Positions 30,465 through 39,305 of a DNA stretch of 64,000 nucleotides are shown here, piece after piece. Below the pieces are notes generated by a model. The model ran no database searches, was not told where the DNA came from, and saw only the letters and a program-made list of their open reading frames with translations. Position numbers and translations under genes: made by a program. The stretch spans positions 28,751 to 92,750 of the IMG/VR virus record IMGVR_UViG_3300042569_001787, one strand, 5' to 3'. The stretch comes from a virus. Each line of letters starts with the position of its first letter. Within the stretch, counting starts at the first letter, position 1.

Positions 30465-32018
30465 ATGGCAAAAGAAAAATCTTTAGTTGAAGAAGCAATC
30501 ATCCAAATGAAAAATTTAGAGGATGCAGTTGCTGAAAATGCAAAAGGAATACTTGCTTCAACTATGAAGCAAGAAATCAAAGAACTAGTAAAAGAGTCTC
30601 TGACTGAACAAGAAGATGAGATTGAAACAGACATTGAAATGGACGAACCTGAAATGGAAGACGATATGTCTGACGAAGAAGGGTTGGACTTGGATATGGA
30701 TAATTTAGATATGGATGATGAAGATTCTATGGATGATGAAGATTCTATGGATGACGACGAAACTATTGACCTTACTGACGTTGATGACGAGGATGAAATC
30801 TTACGTGTATTCAGCTTAATGGGTCCTGAAGATAATATCGTGGTTACCAAAGATAATTCAGGTAATATCAATCTTAAAGATTCTGAAAAAGAGTATATGA
30901 TTGTCGGAGAAGGTGACGAATACCTTGATGAAACAGAAATGTTCGAAATGGATGATATGTCAGATTTTGGCATGGAAGACGAAGACGAAGACGAAGACGA
31001 CATTAATAGCATCATCGATAAAGTATTTAACACTAACGAAGAAGAAGAAATGGATTTTGGAATGAACGAACCTAAAATGGACAGTGAAGAAATTGTTTAT
31101 GAAATAGAATTTGACGGAGATGAAACTGATTTTACCGGAGAGGGTAGTTACGACGAAGAAGAAGAAATGGACAGTGAAGAAATTGTTTATGAAATTGACT
31201 TTGACGGAGACGAAATTGAATTTGACGGAGATGAATTTGAATTTAACGAAGAAGGAGACGGTGAAGAAGACATGGGTCTATACGACGATGATGAACCTGT
31301 AATGGAATCTAAAAAAATGTCAATCAAACCTAAAGGTGTCGGAATTGGAAATCCAAATAAGAAAAAAATATATTCAAACAAACCTAACCAAGAAGGTGGT
31401 TTTAAAACTGTAAAAAGAACAGTTAATAAAACCATGGGTACTGGTAAAGCAAAATTTGAATATAAAGACGGTGAAAATCTTGACGGTGATATGAAAACTG
31501 TTAAAAAGGTTGAAACCAAAGAAGCATCAAGAACTTTAGGAAGTGGTTCTAATTTTAGAACTGGCGGTTTACCAAAACCAAGAGCTCATTCAAAATTTAA
31601 CACGGCAATCCAAAAAGAAAGTATTGATAACAGAGAATTACAAGTTCTTAGAGAAAAAAATGAAGAATACAGAAAAGCACTTAACATTTTTAGAAATAAA
31701 TTAAACGAAGTTGCAGTGTTCAACTCAAACTTAGCATACGCTACACGTTTGTTCACAGAACATTCAACATCAAAACAAGAAAAGATTAATATCTTAAGAC
31801 GTTTTGATAGTGTTGAAACTATTAAAGAATCTAAAAACTTGTATAAGACATTAAAAGATAACCTTTCGTCTAAGACAAATCAACCAATGAATGAGTCAAT
31901 TGAAAGAACTATTCAAAGTTCTCCATCGACAGGGTCATCGGCTAATTTGATTGAGTCTAAAACATATGAAAATCCTCAGTTCTTAAGAATGAAAGATTTA
32001 ATGTCAAAATTAAAATAA
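30465..32018 (+). CDS. Prohead scaffold / core protein (gp22-like position)
   Basis: 517 residues, strongly acidic. Residues 1-45 form a helix ending LVKESLTEQEDE, with a probable protease site (LTE before Q). Residues 46-280 are dominated by Asp, Glu and Met, with repeated MDSEEIVYEIDFDGDE units. The second half is basic with a long coiled helix (LQVLREKNEEYRKALNIFRNKLNEV) and ends FLRMKDLMSKLK, similar to the C-terminal scaffold helix that binds capsid protein. Position between protease and capsid gene is that of T4 gp22. Confidence 0.7.
   Translation: MAKEKSLVEEAIIQMKNLEDAVAENAKGILASTMKQEIKELVKESLTEQEDEIETDIEMDEPEMEDDMSDEEGLDLDMDNLDMDDEDSMDDEDSMDDDETIDLTDVDDEDEILRVFSLMGPEDNIVVTKDNSGNINLKDSEKEYMIVGEGDEYLDETEMFEMDDMSDFGMEDEDEDEDDINSIIDKVFNTNEEEEMDFGMNEPKMDSEEIVYEIEFDGDETDFTGEGSYDEEEEMDSEEIVYEIDFDGDEIEFDGDEFEFNEEGDGEEDMGLYDDDEPVMESKKMSIKPKGVGIGNPNKKKIYSNKPNQEGGFKTVKRTVNKTMGTGKAKFEYKDGENLDGDMKTVKKVETKEASRTLGSGSNFRTGGLPKPRAHSKFNTAIQKESIDNRELQVLREKNEEYRKALNIFRNKLNEVAVFNSNLAYATRLFTEHSTSKQEKINILRRFDSVETIKESKNLYKTLKDNLSSKTNQPMNESIERTIQSSPSTGSSANLIESKTYENPQFLRMKDLMSKLK
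31078..31235 (+). repeat. Imperfect coding repeat in scaffold gene
   Basis: Two copies of a unit encoding MDSEEIVYEI(E/D)FDGDE, starting near 31078 and 31168, followed by shorter FDGDE copies. Confidence 0.65.
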
Positions 32019-32056
32019 AATAAAATAAACTAAAAAAAAAATAAAAAACCAAAAAA

Positions 32057-33907
32057 ATGGGAGCATTATTAGAATCAGGTCTTGTTGGTAACATCGGGTT
32101 AAAACACCTTAAAGTTATCAAAGAAGATACAATTAACAAATGGGATAAATTAGGATTCCTAGAAGGCCTTAAAGGTCACCTAAAAGAAAACGTAGCTCAA
32201 TTATATGAGAACCAAGCGTCTTTCTTAATTAACGAAGCAACGTCTGACGGGTCTTCAGGTTCATTTGAAACTGTTGTATTCCCTATCGTAAGACGTGTAT
32301 TCTCTAAATTATTAGCGAATGACATCGTATCAGTACAAGCTATGAACTTACCAATCGGTAAATTATTCTACTTTGTACCTAAAATTCAAGGTTATTCAGG
32401 TGGTACTAACACTCAATGGAGTGATGTATCTTCAGGAGACCACTACGCACCACTAGGAGCACCAAACGGACCAACATCTCAAAATGCAGGTTACACAGGA
32501 GCTGGAGCGGTAAGTAAAAACCTTTATGACTTATTCTACGAAGGAACTGAACCAGGTTTAGACCCAGCAGGTTTATTCGATTATTCAAAAGGTCGTTGGT
32601 CAGCAATCACTGCTACAACCTCAATCCAAAAATGGACTAACGGTTTATTAGTTGATGCTAATATTTCAGGTGATACTGTAGGTGATGCAACTATCCCTTC
32701 AGGTAACACAAGAAAAGTTATCGTTAAAATGTGTGGTTTTGCTGATACAGGTGCAGGTAAATTAATCGGACCTGATGGTAATGAAATGGATACAGAATCT
32801 TTCTTATCTGATTTAATTATCTTCACAGGTGCAGGTTTATCTGTTTCTGCAACAAACCCATGTCCAGTATCAACAGGAGCTTTATTGTTCAGAGTTGTTA
32901 CTCAACAATATGGTAAAGGTATCGTTTCTTACGGTAGCACTACTCAAACTACTTGGCCATCAACTGGTAACGGTGGTTCATTCAAAAATATCTGTTCTGC
33001 AGATGGATGTATCTACTTAGAAGTTGATTTATCTTGTCCAGTATGTGCTGATTGTGATTCTACATCTTTAGATGGTTACACAGGTACTACTATTACTCAA
33101 GCGACTTCAGGAACATCATTATACGCAGCGTTTAGACGTTATGAAGAATTAGAATTTGAAGACAAAATCGGTGAGGTTTCTTTCGACTTAGATTCAGTTA
33201 CTGTATCTGTTACAGAAAGAAAATTAAGAGCACAATGGTCTCCTGAGTTAGCTCAAGACGTTGCTGCATTCCACAACATCGATGCTGAAGCTGAATTAAC
33301 AGCTTTATTGTCTGAACAAGTTGCGGCTGAAATTGACCGTGAAATCTTAAGAGATTTACGTAAAGGAGCTGCATGGAACTTACGTTGGGATTACAACGGA
33401 TGGAGAAGAATTTCTCAAACAACATCTTATACTCAAAAAGATTGGAATCAAACATTAATTACTGCAATTAACCAATTGTCAGCACAAATCCACAAATCAA
33501 CTTTGAGAGGTGGAGCTAACTGGATTGTAGTTTCTTCTGAGATTTCAGCTATTTTTGATGATTTAGAGTACTTCCACGTATCTAACGCATCTCCTGAGCA
33601 AGACCAGTATAACATGGGTATTGAAAGAGTTGGTACTCTTGCAGGACGTTACCAAGTTTACCGTGACCCTTACTTCCCAGCTAACACAGTGTTAGTAGGA
33701 CACAAAGGAACATCATTGTTAGACACAGGTTACATCTACGCACCGTATGTACCTCTACAATTAACACCTACAATGTACAATCCGTTCAACTTTACTCCGA
33801 TAAAAGGAATAATGACAAGATACGCGAAAAAAATGGTAAATAATCGCTTTTACGGAAGAATTACTGTAGATGGTGTTAGAACATTCGATTTAAGAGAATT
33901 GAGATAA
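32057..33907 (+). CDS. Major capsid protein (gp23-like)
   Basis: 616 residues. The N-terminal propeptide (residues 1-60) contains WDKLGFLEGLKGHLKENVAQLYENQ and ends FLINE before ATSDG, matching the T4 gp23 site (E65-A66). The body has FPIVRRVFSKLLANDIVSVQAMNLPIGKLFYF, the hallmark of T4-type capsid proteins, and later VTERKLRAQWSPELAQDVAAFHNIDAEAELTALLSEQVAAEIDREIL and VGHKG. Several inserted loops with Cys and Gly-rich sequence (residues 130-350) are longer than in T4. The gene uses more strongly biased codons than its neighbours. Confidence 0.96.
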   Translation: MGALLESGLVGNIGLKHLKVIKEDTINKWDKLGFLEGLKGHLKENVAQLYENQASFLINEATSDGSSGSFETVVFPIVRRVFSKLLANDIVSVQAMNLPIGKLFYFVPKIQGYSGGTNTQWSDVSSGDHYAPLGAPNGPTSQNAGYTGAGAVSKNLYDLFYEGTEPGLDPAGLFDYSKGRWSAITATTSIQKWTNGLLVDANISGDTVGDATIPSGNTRKVIVKMCGFADTGAGKLIGPDGNEMDTESFLSDLIIFTGAGLSVSATNPCPVSTGALLFRVVTQQYGKGIVSYGSTTQTTWPSTGNGGSFKNICSADGCIYLEVDLSCPVCADCDSTSLDGYTGTTITQATSGTSLYAAFRRYEELEFEDKIGEVSFDLDSVTVSVTERKLRAQWSPELAQDVAAFHNIDAEAELTALLSEQVAAEIDREILRDLRKGAAWNLRWDYNGWRRISQTTSYTQKDWNQTLITAINQLSAQIHKSTLRGGANWIVVSSEISAIFDDLEYFHVSNASPEQDQYNMGIERVGTLAGRYQVYRDPYFPANTVLVGHKGTSLLDTGYIYAPYVPLQLTPTMYNPFNFTPIKGIMTRYAKKMVNNRFYGRITVDGVRTFDLRELR

Positions 33908-33930
33908 TCAAAATCTTAAAGAATAACACT

Positions 33931-33960
33931 AAAAGGGACAATTTATTGTCCCTTTTTTTA
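33931..33960 (+). terminator. Rho-independent terminator after the capsid gene
   Basis: AAAAGGGACAA and TTGTCCCTTTTTTT with a TTTA loop. Confidence 0.9.
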
Positions 33961-34000
33961 TGCTCCCACATTAACTATATGTTTTTTGGTCAAATAACTT

Positions 34001-34010
34001 ATATTTATTT
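34001..34010 (+). promoter_or_regulatory. Late-promoter-like motif
   Basis: ATATTTATTT, two bases before ATG 34013. Confidence 0.4.
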
Positions 34011-34012
34011 AT

Positions 34013-34693
34013 ATGAGAAAAATAGAATTAACCGAATTTCAAGTTAAAGAAATAATAAAGTTATACACTGAAGATTTATTAGGCTCCCCCACTATTAGTG
34101 AAAAATTAAAAATACATAAAACAATTGTTTTAAACACATTAAGAAGTAATGGTATTATTCTTGGTCCGTCAGGTAGAAGAAATATTGGTGGTAAAAAAGT
34201 TGCTGATAAAAAATGGAGAGATTCTAATAAAGAGTATATGTCTAATAAATCCAAAACTTGGTATGAACAAAATAAAGAACATCGTAAAGAATATCTTAAA
34301 GAATACCGAGAAAACAATGTTGATAAAATTCGTCAAATAAAACGTGATTACGAAAGAAATCGTAAAGCGAGAGACCCCCTCTATAAACTAATCAGTAATT
34401 TCAGAACTGCTATTTACACCGTATTAAAAGAAAGTAATGTGGATAAATACGGACATTACTTTGACATATTACAATACACTCCTGAACAACTAATATCCCA
34501 TTTAGAAAATAAATTTACAGATAAGATGTCTTGGGATAATTATGGTGAATGGCATGTTGACCATAAATTGCCTATAACTTATTTTAATATCTCTGAAATG
34601 GGAGATGAAGAGTTTATGAGATGTTGGTCCTTAGATAACCTACAACCAATGTGGGGTATTGAAAATATTCGTAAATCAAATAAAACGGAATAA
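34013..34693 (+). CDS. HNH homing-type endonuclease
   Basis: 226 residues. An N-terminal helix-turn-helix-like part (IIKLYTEDLLGSPTISEKLKIHKTIVLNTLRSNGI) can bind DNA. A very basic middle is Tyr/Arg/Lys-rich. The C-terminal HNH module is WHVDHKLPITYFNI, CWSLDNLQPMWGIENIRKSNK. The DH pair supplies the catalytic His and the final Asn...His/Asn part the metal site. It is free-standing directly after the capsid gene terminator, a common place for phage homing endonucleases. No intron boundary is visible in the capsid gene. Confidence 0.85.
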   Translation: MRKIELTEFQVKEIIKLYTEDLLGSPTISEKLKIHKTIVLNTLRSNGIILGPSGRRNIGGKKVADKKWRDSNKEYMSNKSKTWYEQNKEHRKEYLKEYRENNVDKIRQIKRDYERNRKARDPLYKLISNFRTAIYTVLKESNVDKYGHYFDILQYTPEQLISHLENKFTDKMSWDNYGEWHVDHKLPITYFNISEMGDEEFMRCWSLDNLQPMWGIENIRKSNKTE

Positions 34694-34790
34694 GATAAAG
34701 GATACAAGAAATTGTTTCTTTTTTTTATATTATAAAAAAATATTAATAAGTTATTTAAACACCAATTACTGTATAATTAAAAATTTTGAG

Positions 34791-34800
34791 ATATTTATTA
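34791..34800 (+). promoter_or_regulatory. Late-promoter-like motif
   Basis: ATATTTATTA, 13 bases before ATG 34814. Confidence 0.5.
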
Positions 34801-34813
34801 ATAAAGAAATATT

Positions 34814-35392
34814 ATGAATAGATTTAATTTAAATACTGAAGAAAGAAATAGGATTTTAAATTTACATGAAAGTGTTAGAGAGAAAACTATTAAAAAAATT
34901 ATTTCAGAGGCGGGTCCATATGAAGATGGGGAAATCCCTGTTCCTAATACAGGAACAACTGTCCCTACTACAGGAACAACTGCGACTCCTGGTACACCCG
35001 CAGGTCCAGGTCTTTCTGGATTTAATGCTGATTCAGATGGTGATGGTTCCCCTGATTATTTACAAGCGCAAAATCCGCAAGATAAATCTGCATTAACACC
35101 TGCGACTCCTGGTAAAACAAACTACTCGGCTAGTGATATTCAAACTTATTTAAAAACTAAAGGACATAATTTGGGTACATCAGGACCAAAGAAAGATGGT
35201 GTTGATGGTAAAATAGGTCCTAAAACTATTGCTGCGATAATTGCGGCGTTAGGAATAACAACAAATGTTGCACCTGTTGGGGCACCTGTTGGAGCACCTG
35301 TTGGAGCACCTGTTGGAGCACCTGTTGTGGCAAAAACAAATAATTCGTCGTCACAGACATCAGGGGGTGGTGACCCATCAACTGATGCTTAA
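34814..35392 (+). CDS. Candidate head-cargo protein with peptidoglycan-binding-like domain
   Basis: 192 residues. Residues 1-32 form a charged helix ending KTIKKIISE before AG, fitting cleavage by a T4-type prohead protease. A Pro/Thr/Gly-rich linker with a DSDGDGSPDY calcium-loop-like motif follows. Residues 95-150 (YSASDIQTYLKTKGHNLG, KDGVDGKIGPKTIAAIIAALGI) resemble the PG_binding_1 fold. Four repeats of APVG precede the Ser-rich end. It may be injected or may coat the virion and bind the cell wall. Confidence 0.6.
   Translation: MNRFNLNTEERNRILNLHESVREKTIKKIISEAGPYEDGEIPVPNTGTTVPTTGTTATPGTPAGPGLSGFNADSDGDGSPDYLQAQNPQDKSALTPATPGKTNYSASDIQTYLKTKGHNLGTSGPKKDGVDGKIGPKTIAAIIAALGITTNVAPVGAPVGAPVGAPVGAPVVAKTNNSSSQTSGGGDPSTDA
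35275..35325 (+). repeat. Tandem GAPV-coding repeat
   Basis: A 12-base unit (GGAGCACCTGTT) repeated about four times. Confidence 0.8.
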
Positions 35393-35622
35393 TCTTTTGT
35401 TTCGTCTTTAATTACTTGTTTTGACATAACTCTAATTGCCCTTGACACAACTTCAGACTCACCTAAAGAATACACACCATCGTGGTACGCTTTCTTAACT
35501 GCCTGTATTAATATGTATGATGCGTTGTCTTTATCCATAGACTGTAGTAACACATCTAAATGGTCTTCAGTTAGTAGTGGTATTGTGTCGAATAGTTTTC
35601 CAAATAATTGTTGTTCTTCCAT
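35389..35622 (-). CDS. Unknown 77-aa acidic protein
   Basis: Convergent with the preceding gene, overlapping by four bases. MEEQQLFGKLFDTIPLLTED, then LQSMDKDNASYILIQAVKKAYHDGVYSLGESEVVSRAIRVMSKQ: an all-helical small protein without recognised family. Codon use and length support a real gene. Confidence 0.6.
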   Translation of the reverse strand: MEEQQLFGKLFDTIPLLTEDHLDVLLQSMDKDNASYILIQAVKKAYHDGVYSLGESEVVSRAIRVMSKQVIKDETKD

Positions 35623-35644
35623 TGTGATAATATCTTTTTTTGAT

Positions 35645-35654
35645 GTATTTATAA
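35645..35654 (+). promoter_or_regulatory. Late-promoter-like motif
   Basis: GTATTTATAA, 16 bases before ATG 35671. Confidence 0.4.
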
Positions 35655-35670
35655 GTATATTAAAAATTCT

Positions 35671-36150
35671 ATGCTAAATCAATTAATAAAGAAAATATTG
35701 CTCGAAGCAACTTCTGATAGTAGTGGTGGTAGAGGGTCCTATGTTTCACCTTTACAACTTGGTATTAGGAAATTTAGTAAAGAGTCGTTACAACCATTTA
35801 CAACACCCGTATCAAAGTATATTAATACTGAGTTGGAATACGATAGTTATGACGGTAAGATGAGTACTCCTAACAAAAAAATTAAAAAGATGGAAAATAA
35901 AGCAAAAAAGATTTCTAACTATATTAAAAATAACCCTATGTCAACATTTAGTGATGACGATGGGAATAATATTAATCAAACTCCTGGTGGTAAAAAAAGT
36001 ATTGTACCAATTACAACATTAAAAGAATGGATTGAAATAAAAAAAGATACTGTGGTTGTTGGTGAAAAAAAAGTAATTAAACTTAACGAAAATGATTTAA
36101 TAAAAATTGTTAAACGAGTTTTAACAGAACAAACTGCACCTATGATTTAG
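35671..36150 (+). CDS. Candidate head-cargo protein with two protease-site helices
   Basis: 159 residues. The start MLNQLIKKILLEATSDSSGG has a short helix and ILLE before A. The end KVIKLNENDLIKIVKRVLTE before QTAPMI repeats the pattern and closely matches the N-terminus of the minus-strand protein at 36634-37116. Between them is a Lys-rich, mostly disordered region with MSTPNKKIKKMENKAKKISNYI. If both sites are cut, only the middle would remain. No enzymatic motif is visible. Confidence 0.6.
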   Translation: MLNQLIKKILLEATSDSSGGRGSYVSPLQLGIRKFSKESLQPFTTPVSKYINTELEYDSYDGKMSTPNKKIKKMENKAKKISNYIKNNPMSTFSDDDGNNINQTPGGKKSIVPITTLKEWIEIKKDTVVVGEKKVIKLNENDLIKIVKRVLTEQTAPMI

Positions 36151-36165
36151 TTTATTAGGTTTTTG

Positions 36166-36561
36166 TTATATTTTTTCTAAAATTTTTTTAATAGAATATT
36201 TGATATTAGAAGTAATTTCTTTTTCAAATTTATTACGTCTTGACTCAACTTCTGAATCAAATAAAGTAACTACAGAATTCCACGAATTATCTCCTAATAT
36301 TACAGTGTACGAATAAACGTGGTTGATTATTTTTACGCTATAATTTTCTAAAATTACGAAAATTTGGTCTTCTTCGTTTTTAATATAACGTTTGTTTGAG
36401 ATTGGGGTTAACAATAAAACAGTTTCATTTTTTTTTATTAATTTTTCACAAATAGAAACACAATCTTTTTCGTATGTAGTAATTTTTGGGGTTGAAGACC
36501 GATAGAATTTAATATATTGTTTTTGGATTAATCGTTTTAATTTGTGAATAATTTGTTTCAT
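36166..36561 (-). CDS. Unknown basic protein (131 aa)
   Basis: Starts MKQIIHKLKRLIQKQYIKFY and has alternating strands (KKNETVLLLTPISNKRYI, QIFVILENYSVKIINHVYSYTVILG) with a basic C-terminal helix. No family recognised. It lies in a stretch of small genes on the minus strand. Confidence 0.55.
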   Translation of the reverse strand: MKQIIHKLKRLIQKQYIKFYRSSTPKITTYEKDCVSICEKLIKKNETVLLLTPISNKRYIKNEEDQIFVILENYSVKIINHVYSYTVILGDNSWNSVVTLFDSEVESRRNKFEKEITSNIKYSIKKILEKI

Positions 36562-36633
36562 AATCTTATATTAGTATTTATTTACAAATATAATGATATT
36601 ATTTAAATAAAAAAATTAATTATATATTTTTTT

Positions 36634-37116
36634 TTAACAATAAGCTCCCGAACAATGTGTTTCACCATCAAGACCTTTCATTTTTCCTTTACATACTTGA
36701 ATAGCGTGACCATTAGCATAAGCACTTGGATATACGTCATATGTTGCCTTTGCAGATGCAATACCTCTTGCACAAAGGGGTGTACCTGTTTTTTTACGAC
36801 CCTCCATCATGGCCATATCTTTATCATCAATAGACATAGATAATTCCATACCGTCTTTTTTGGTTTCATTCATTAAGAAATCAAACACTTGGTCTAAGTT
36901 ATTTTTAGATTCTGCGATATGGTCTTGAGCCCAGTCATGTCCATTTTCTAAAATAGATTCAACCATATCATGGTCTAAATCTAATAACAAATCACATTGT
37001 CTTCTCATTTGTTCTAAATTACTAAAAAACATGTATCTTTGAGATTCTTGTTCACTTAATACTTTTTTAATAAGTTTAGTTAAGTGTGTTTCATTAAGTT
37101 TAACTATCTGTTTCAT
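36634..37116 (-). CDS. Candidate head-cargo protein with DVYPSAYANG motif
   Basis: 160 residues. The N-terminal helix MKQIVKLNETHLTKLIKKVL ends SE before Q, the clearest of the T4-like capsid-targeting-type segments here. The C-terminal half has GRKKTGTPLCARGIASAKATYDVYPSAYANGHAIQVCKGKMKG, a pattern I know from small conserved phage proteins, with Cys residues that may bind metal. The intermediate part is helical and acidic. Function unknown. Confidence 0.6.
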   Translation of the reverse strand: MKQIVKLNETHLTKLIKKVLSEQESQRYMFFSNLEQMRRQCDLLLDLDHDMVESILENGHDWAQDHIAESKNNLDQVFDFLMNETKKDGMELSMSIDDKDMAMMEGRKKTGTPLCARGIASAKATYDVYPSAYANGHAIQVCKGKMKGLDGETHCSGAYC

Positions 37117-37117
37117 A

Positions 37118-37729
37118 TTAACTATTTAATCCGTTACCACCGATAAGAACCGCGTTCATTTGAACTACTTCTTGGCCCGCACTATTTATATAGGTTGGAT
37201 GTAGTGGAATTATTGTAATTACCGAATTGTCACATACTTCTTGACATATAGTGGATTCAGTGTTGGCACTTATTGGCGGTGGTGATACACAATCTTCACA
37301 ATTTGAAAAAGGTCCTGAAACGTAATAATAATTTGTTTCACCCGAATTAGTTAACCCATCAAAAGTTACGCAAAATGGTGTTCCACGACCAAATTGTATT
37401 TCATAAGTAACACCTGTTGTAGGAGCACCAAAGTAACTACAAAAGTTAGTTGCTTCTATATTAATTTCTTCTTCTGTACCACATCGTATAAACTTAAAAT
37501 TTAAAGTCTCCTCTGATGATAGAATACCAGTTAAACACGCACAACAATCGTCATATAGTTGAAGAAAGTATATATTTAGAGTTTCAGCACTCAATGTTAC
37601 TGCCCCAACAGTACCACAAAATGGAGTCTCGCTAATACCGAACTCTACTGTGGCTCCTAACGTTAACGTTGCTGCAGAAATAATGTATACATCATTAGTT
37701 ACACATTCATTTATAATATAATTTGGCAT
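37118..37729 (-). CDS. Cys-rich putative virion protein (203 aa)
   Basis: A beta-rich protein with about 14 Cys, repeated FCGTVGAVTLSAETLN-like and YEIQFGRGTPFCVTF-like strands, and a CCACL pair. It resembles the Cys-rich beta repeats in the large adhesin at 56.8-60.5 kb and the small protein at 60.6 kb. The gene follows the 494-residue structural gene on the minus strand and has its own upstream motif at 37784. A tail or fibre accessory is likely. Confidence 0.55.
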   Translation of the reverse strand: MPNYIINECVTNDVYIISAATLTLGATVEFGISETPFCGTVGAVTLSAETLNIYFLQLYDDCCACLTGILSSEETLNFKFIRCGTEEEINIEATNFCSYFGAPTTGVTYEIQFGRGTPFCVTFDGLTNSGETNYYYVSGPFSNCEDCVSPPPISANTESTICQEVCDNSVITIIPLHPTYINSAGQEVVQMNAVLIGGNGLNS

Positions 37730-37783
37730 AGCTTTATTTTTTTACTTTTTATTCATTATTTGAAACTTTATCGTTCTTTTATT

Positions 37784-37793
37784 TTATAAATAT
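37784..37793 (-). promoter_or_regulatory. Late-promoter-like motif
   Basis: ATATTTATAA on the minus strand, about 55 bases before the gene starting at 37729. Confidence 0.4.
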
Positions 37794-37797
37794 CTTA

Positions 37798-39282
37798 TTA
37801 ATCCAAATATTTCATATTAACGACTTGGAATTTAACTTGTCGTTTGTATGTATTTATCTCTCCGCTACTATCCACCTTAATATCTATGTAATACTCGTTA
37901 GGTATTTTATCTCTAGTATCAAATATAAAATAGTATTCGTTTGGTGTTCTGTTAATTTTAGTCCAATCTTGAACCTCAACTTCTGTCTGACCTTCTCTAA
38001 CATAGACTCTATAATAAGCACTAACATTTTGTAAAAGTTTTTGAGTTGTGTAAGCTTGTTTTATGATAACACCAACTTTTCTAATGTCGGTATTATATAT
38101 TTTTTCATCTTGTTTGATACCATAAAAATCAAATCCATATAATTTTGGGTCGACAGAATTAGTACCAATTTGAATTGAATTTTTTAATGGTTGTATTGTG
38201 AATTCATTAAATGATTGAGGTAATGGGAAACCATTGTAATTTAAGTTATACCATTTATCGGTAAACATACATGGTGTTTGATACCCAATAAGTGGTGGTA
38301 TAATAACTTCATAAACACCTTTAGTTCTTTGGCAGGTAGTTAATCCTGTTAATCCGGCAATTTCAGTCCCCGAAGAATCCATAATAGTAACATTTGGATT
38401 GTTGTCTAAATTGATTGGGTTACCATTATCAAACAAGTACAAATAAAGTTTATTTGTCTTACCTAAAGAGAATAAATTTCTATCGTCTTCAATAAGGTCG
38501 TTATAGTTTGTTTCTAAAAACGGTTCGTAAAATGTTTGAGTATGTCTTGTAAAAAATTGAGTTTCATAGGTATCAGTAAGTCCCGATAAGTTTTCAACCT
38601 GAGGTTTGTAAGCAATTCCCCATCCAGTTACATTAGTTAATGAACCGTCAATAATTGAATTTATTTCGCTAGTCATATCAAAACTAACATTCTCATTACC
38701 AAACTCAAAGTGTTGTACGTCAACAATAGTTATTGCCGAATAATTGACCCCCGTACCTGTTGCGGTATTTGTGTTGTCATATATTCCTGGTTCTGTCCAA
38801 ACCCCAATGGTTGTTGTTTGAAACCAATTTGATGGTCTATCAGAGAAGTTCTTATCAAAGTCACTATAATCGTAGATTAAGTCGGCAAAATCATAACCAA
38901 CACCCTCATCCCAAATTTGTGGGGTTAGTGGGTCATTATTGATATAAGGAATTCTAAATAATATTAAATCAAATGATGTTGCTCTTTTTCTACCTTGAGA
39001 TGTTGAGGTATTTAATAACTCAATATCAAAGGTTGAGGTATTCACCATTCTTAAAGTGTGGACAATTGTGTCGGTACAAGTTGTTGAAATTGTGCCGTCA
39101 GTTATTTTCTGAAATAGTAGTGAAAGGTCTAAATCGAATATGAATCTACTATACCCACTAGGGTATTGAGACACTGCGGTAGAACCATAAAATAATTCCG
39201 TAACTGGATTTCTACCAGTATTGGTGAAACTGTTGGATATGATAGTATTGTTCTTGCTAAAGTAGGAGTTGTTAATTGACAT
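37798..39282 (-). CDS. Putative tail/baseplate structural protein (494 aa)
   Basis: Beta-rich throughout with many Tyr, Asn, Thr. Blocks include RFIFDLDLSLLFQKITDG (a pattern seen in carbohydrate-binding-type beta sandwiches), TYETQFFTRHTQTFYEPFLE, LYLFDNGNPINLDNNPNVTI and a C-terminal RVYVREGQTEVEVQDWTKINRTPNEYYFIFDTRDKIPNEYYIDIKV. The last block looks like an Ig-like or Fn3-like domain. It follows the hub-like gene, so it probably belongs to the baseplate or tail fibre. Confidence 0.6.
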   Translation of the reverse strand: MSINNSYFSKNNTIISNSFTNTGRNPVTELFYGSTAVSQYPSGYSRFIFDLDLSLLFQKITDGTISTTCTDTIVHTLRMVNTSTFDIELLNTSTSQGRKRATSFDLILFRIPYINNDPLTPQIWDEGVGYDFADLIYDYSDFDKNFSDRPSNWFQTTTIGVWTEPGIYDNTNTATGTGVNYSAITIVDVQHFEFGNENVSFDMTSEINSIIDGSLTNVTGWGIAYKPQVENLSGLTDTYETQFFTRHTQTFYEPFLETNYNDLIEDDRNLFSLGKTNKLYLYLFDNGNPINLDNNPNVTIMDSSGTEIAGLTGLTTCQRTKGVYEVIIPPLIGYQTPCMFTDKWYNLNYNGFPLPQSFNEFTIQPLKNSIQIGTNSVDPKLYGFDFYGIKQDEKIYNTDIRKVGVIIKQAYTTQKLLQNVSAYYRVYVREGQTEVEVQDWTKINRTPNEYYFIFDTRDKIPNEYYIDIKVDSSGEINTYKRQVKFQVVNMKYLD

Positions 39283-39295
39283 TTAAGTGTTTTAC

Positions 39296-39305
39296 TTATA
39301 AATAT
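39296..39305 (-). promoter_or_regulatory. Late-promoter-like motif
   Basis: ATATTTATAA on the minus strand, 13 bases before the gene starting at 39282. Confidence 0.5.

Noticed and set aside
30398-31033. Ser-rich 211-codon minus frame
   Set aside because: It is the complement of the Asp/Glu-rich scaffold gene; acidic GAT/GAA codons read as TCA/TTC on the other strand.
34013-34693. Intron-encoded endonuclease within the capsid gene
   Set aside because: The capsid frame is complete and ends in a terminator before the HNH gene, so there is no intron.
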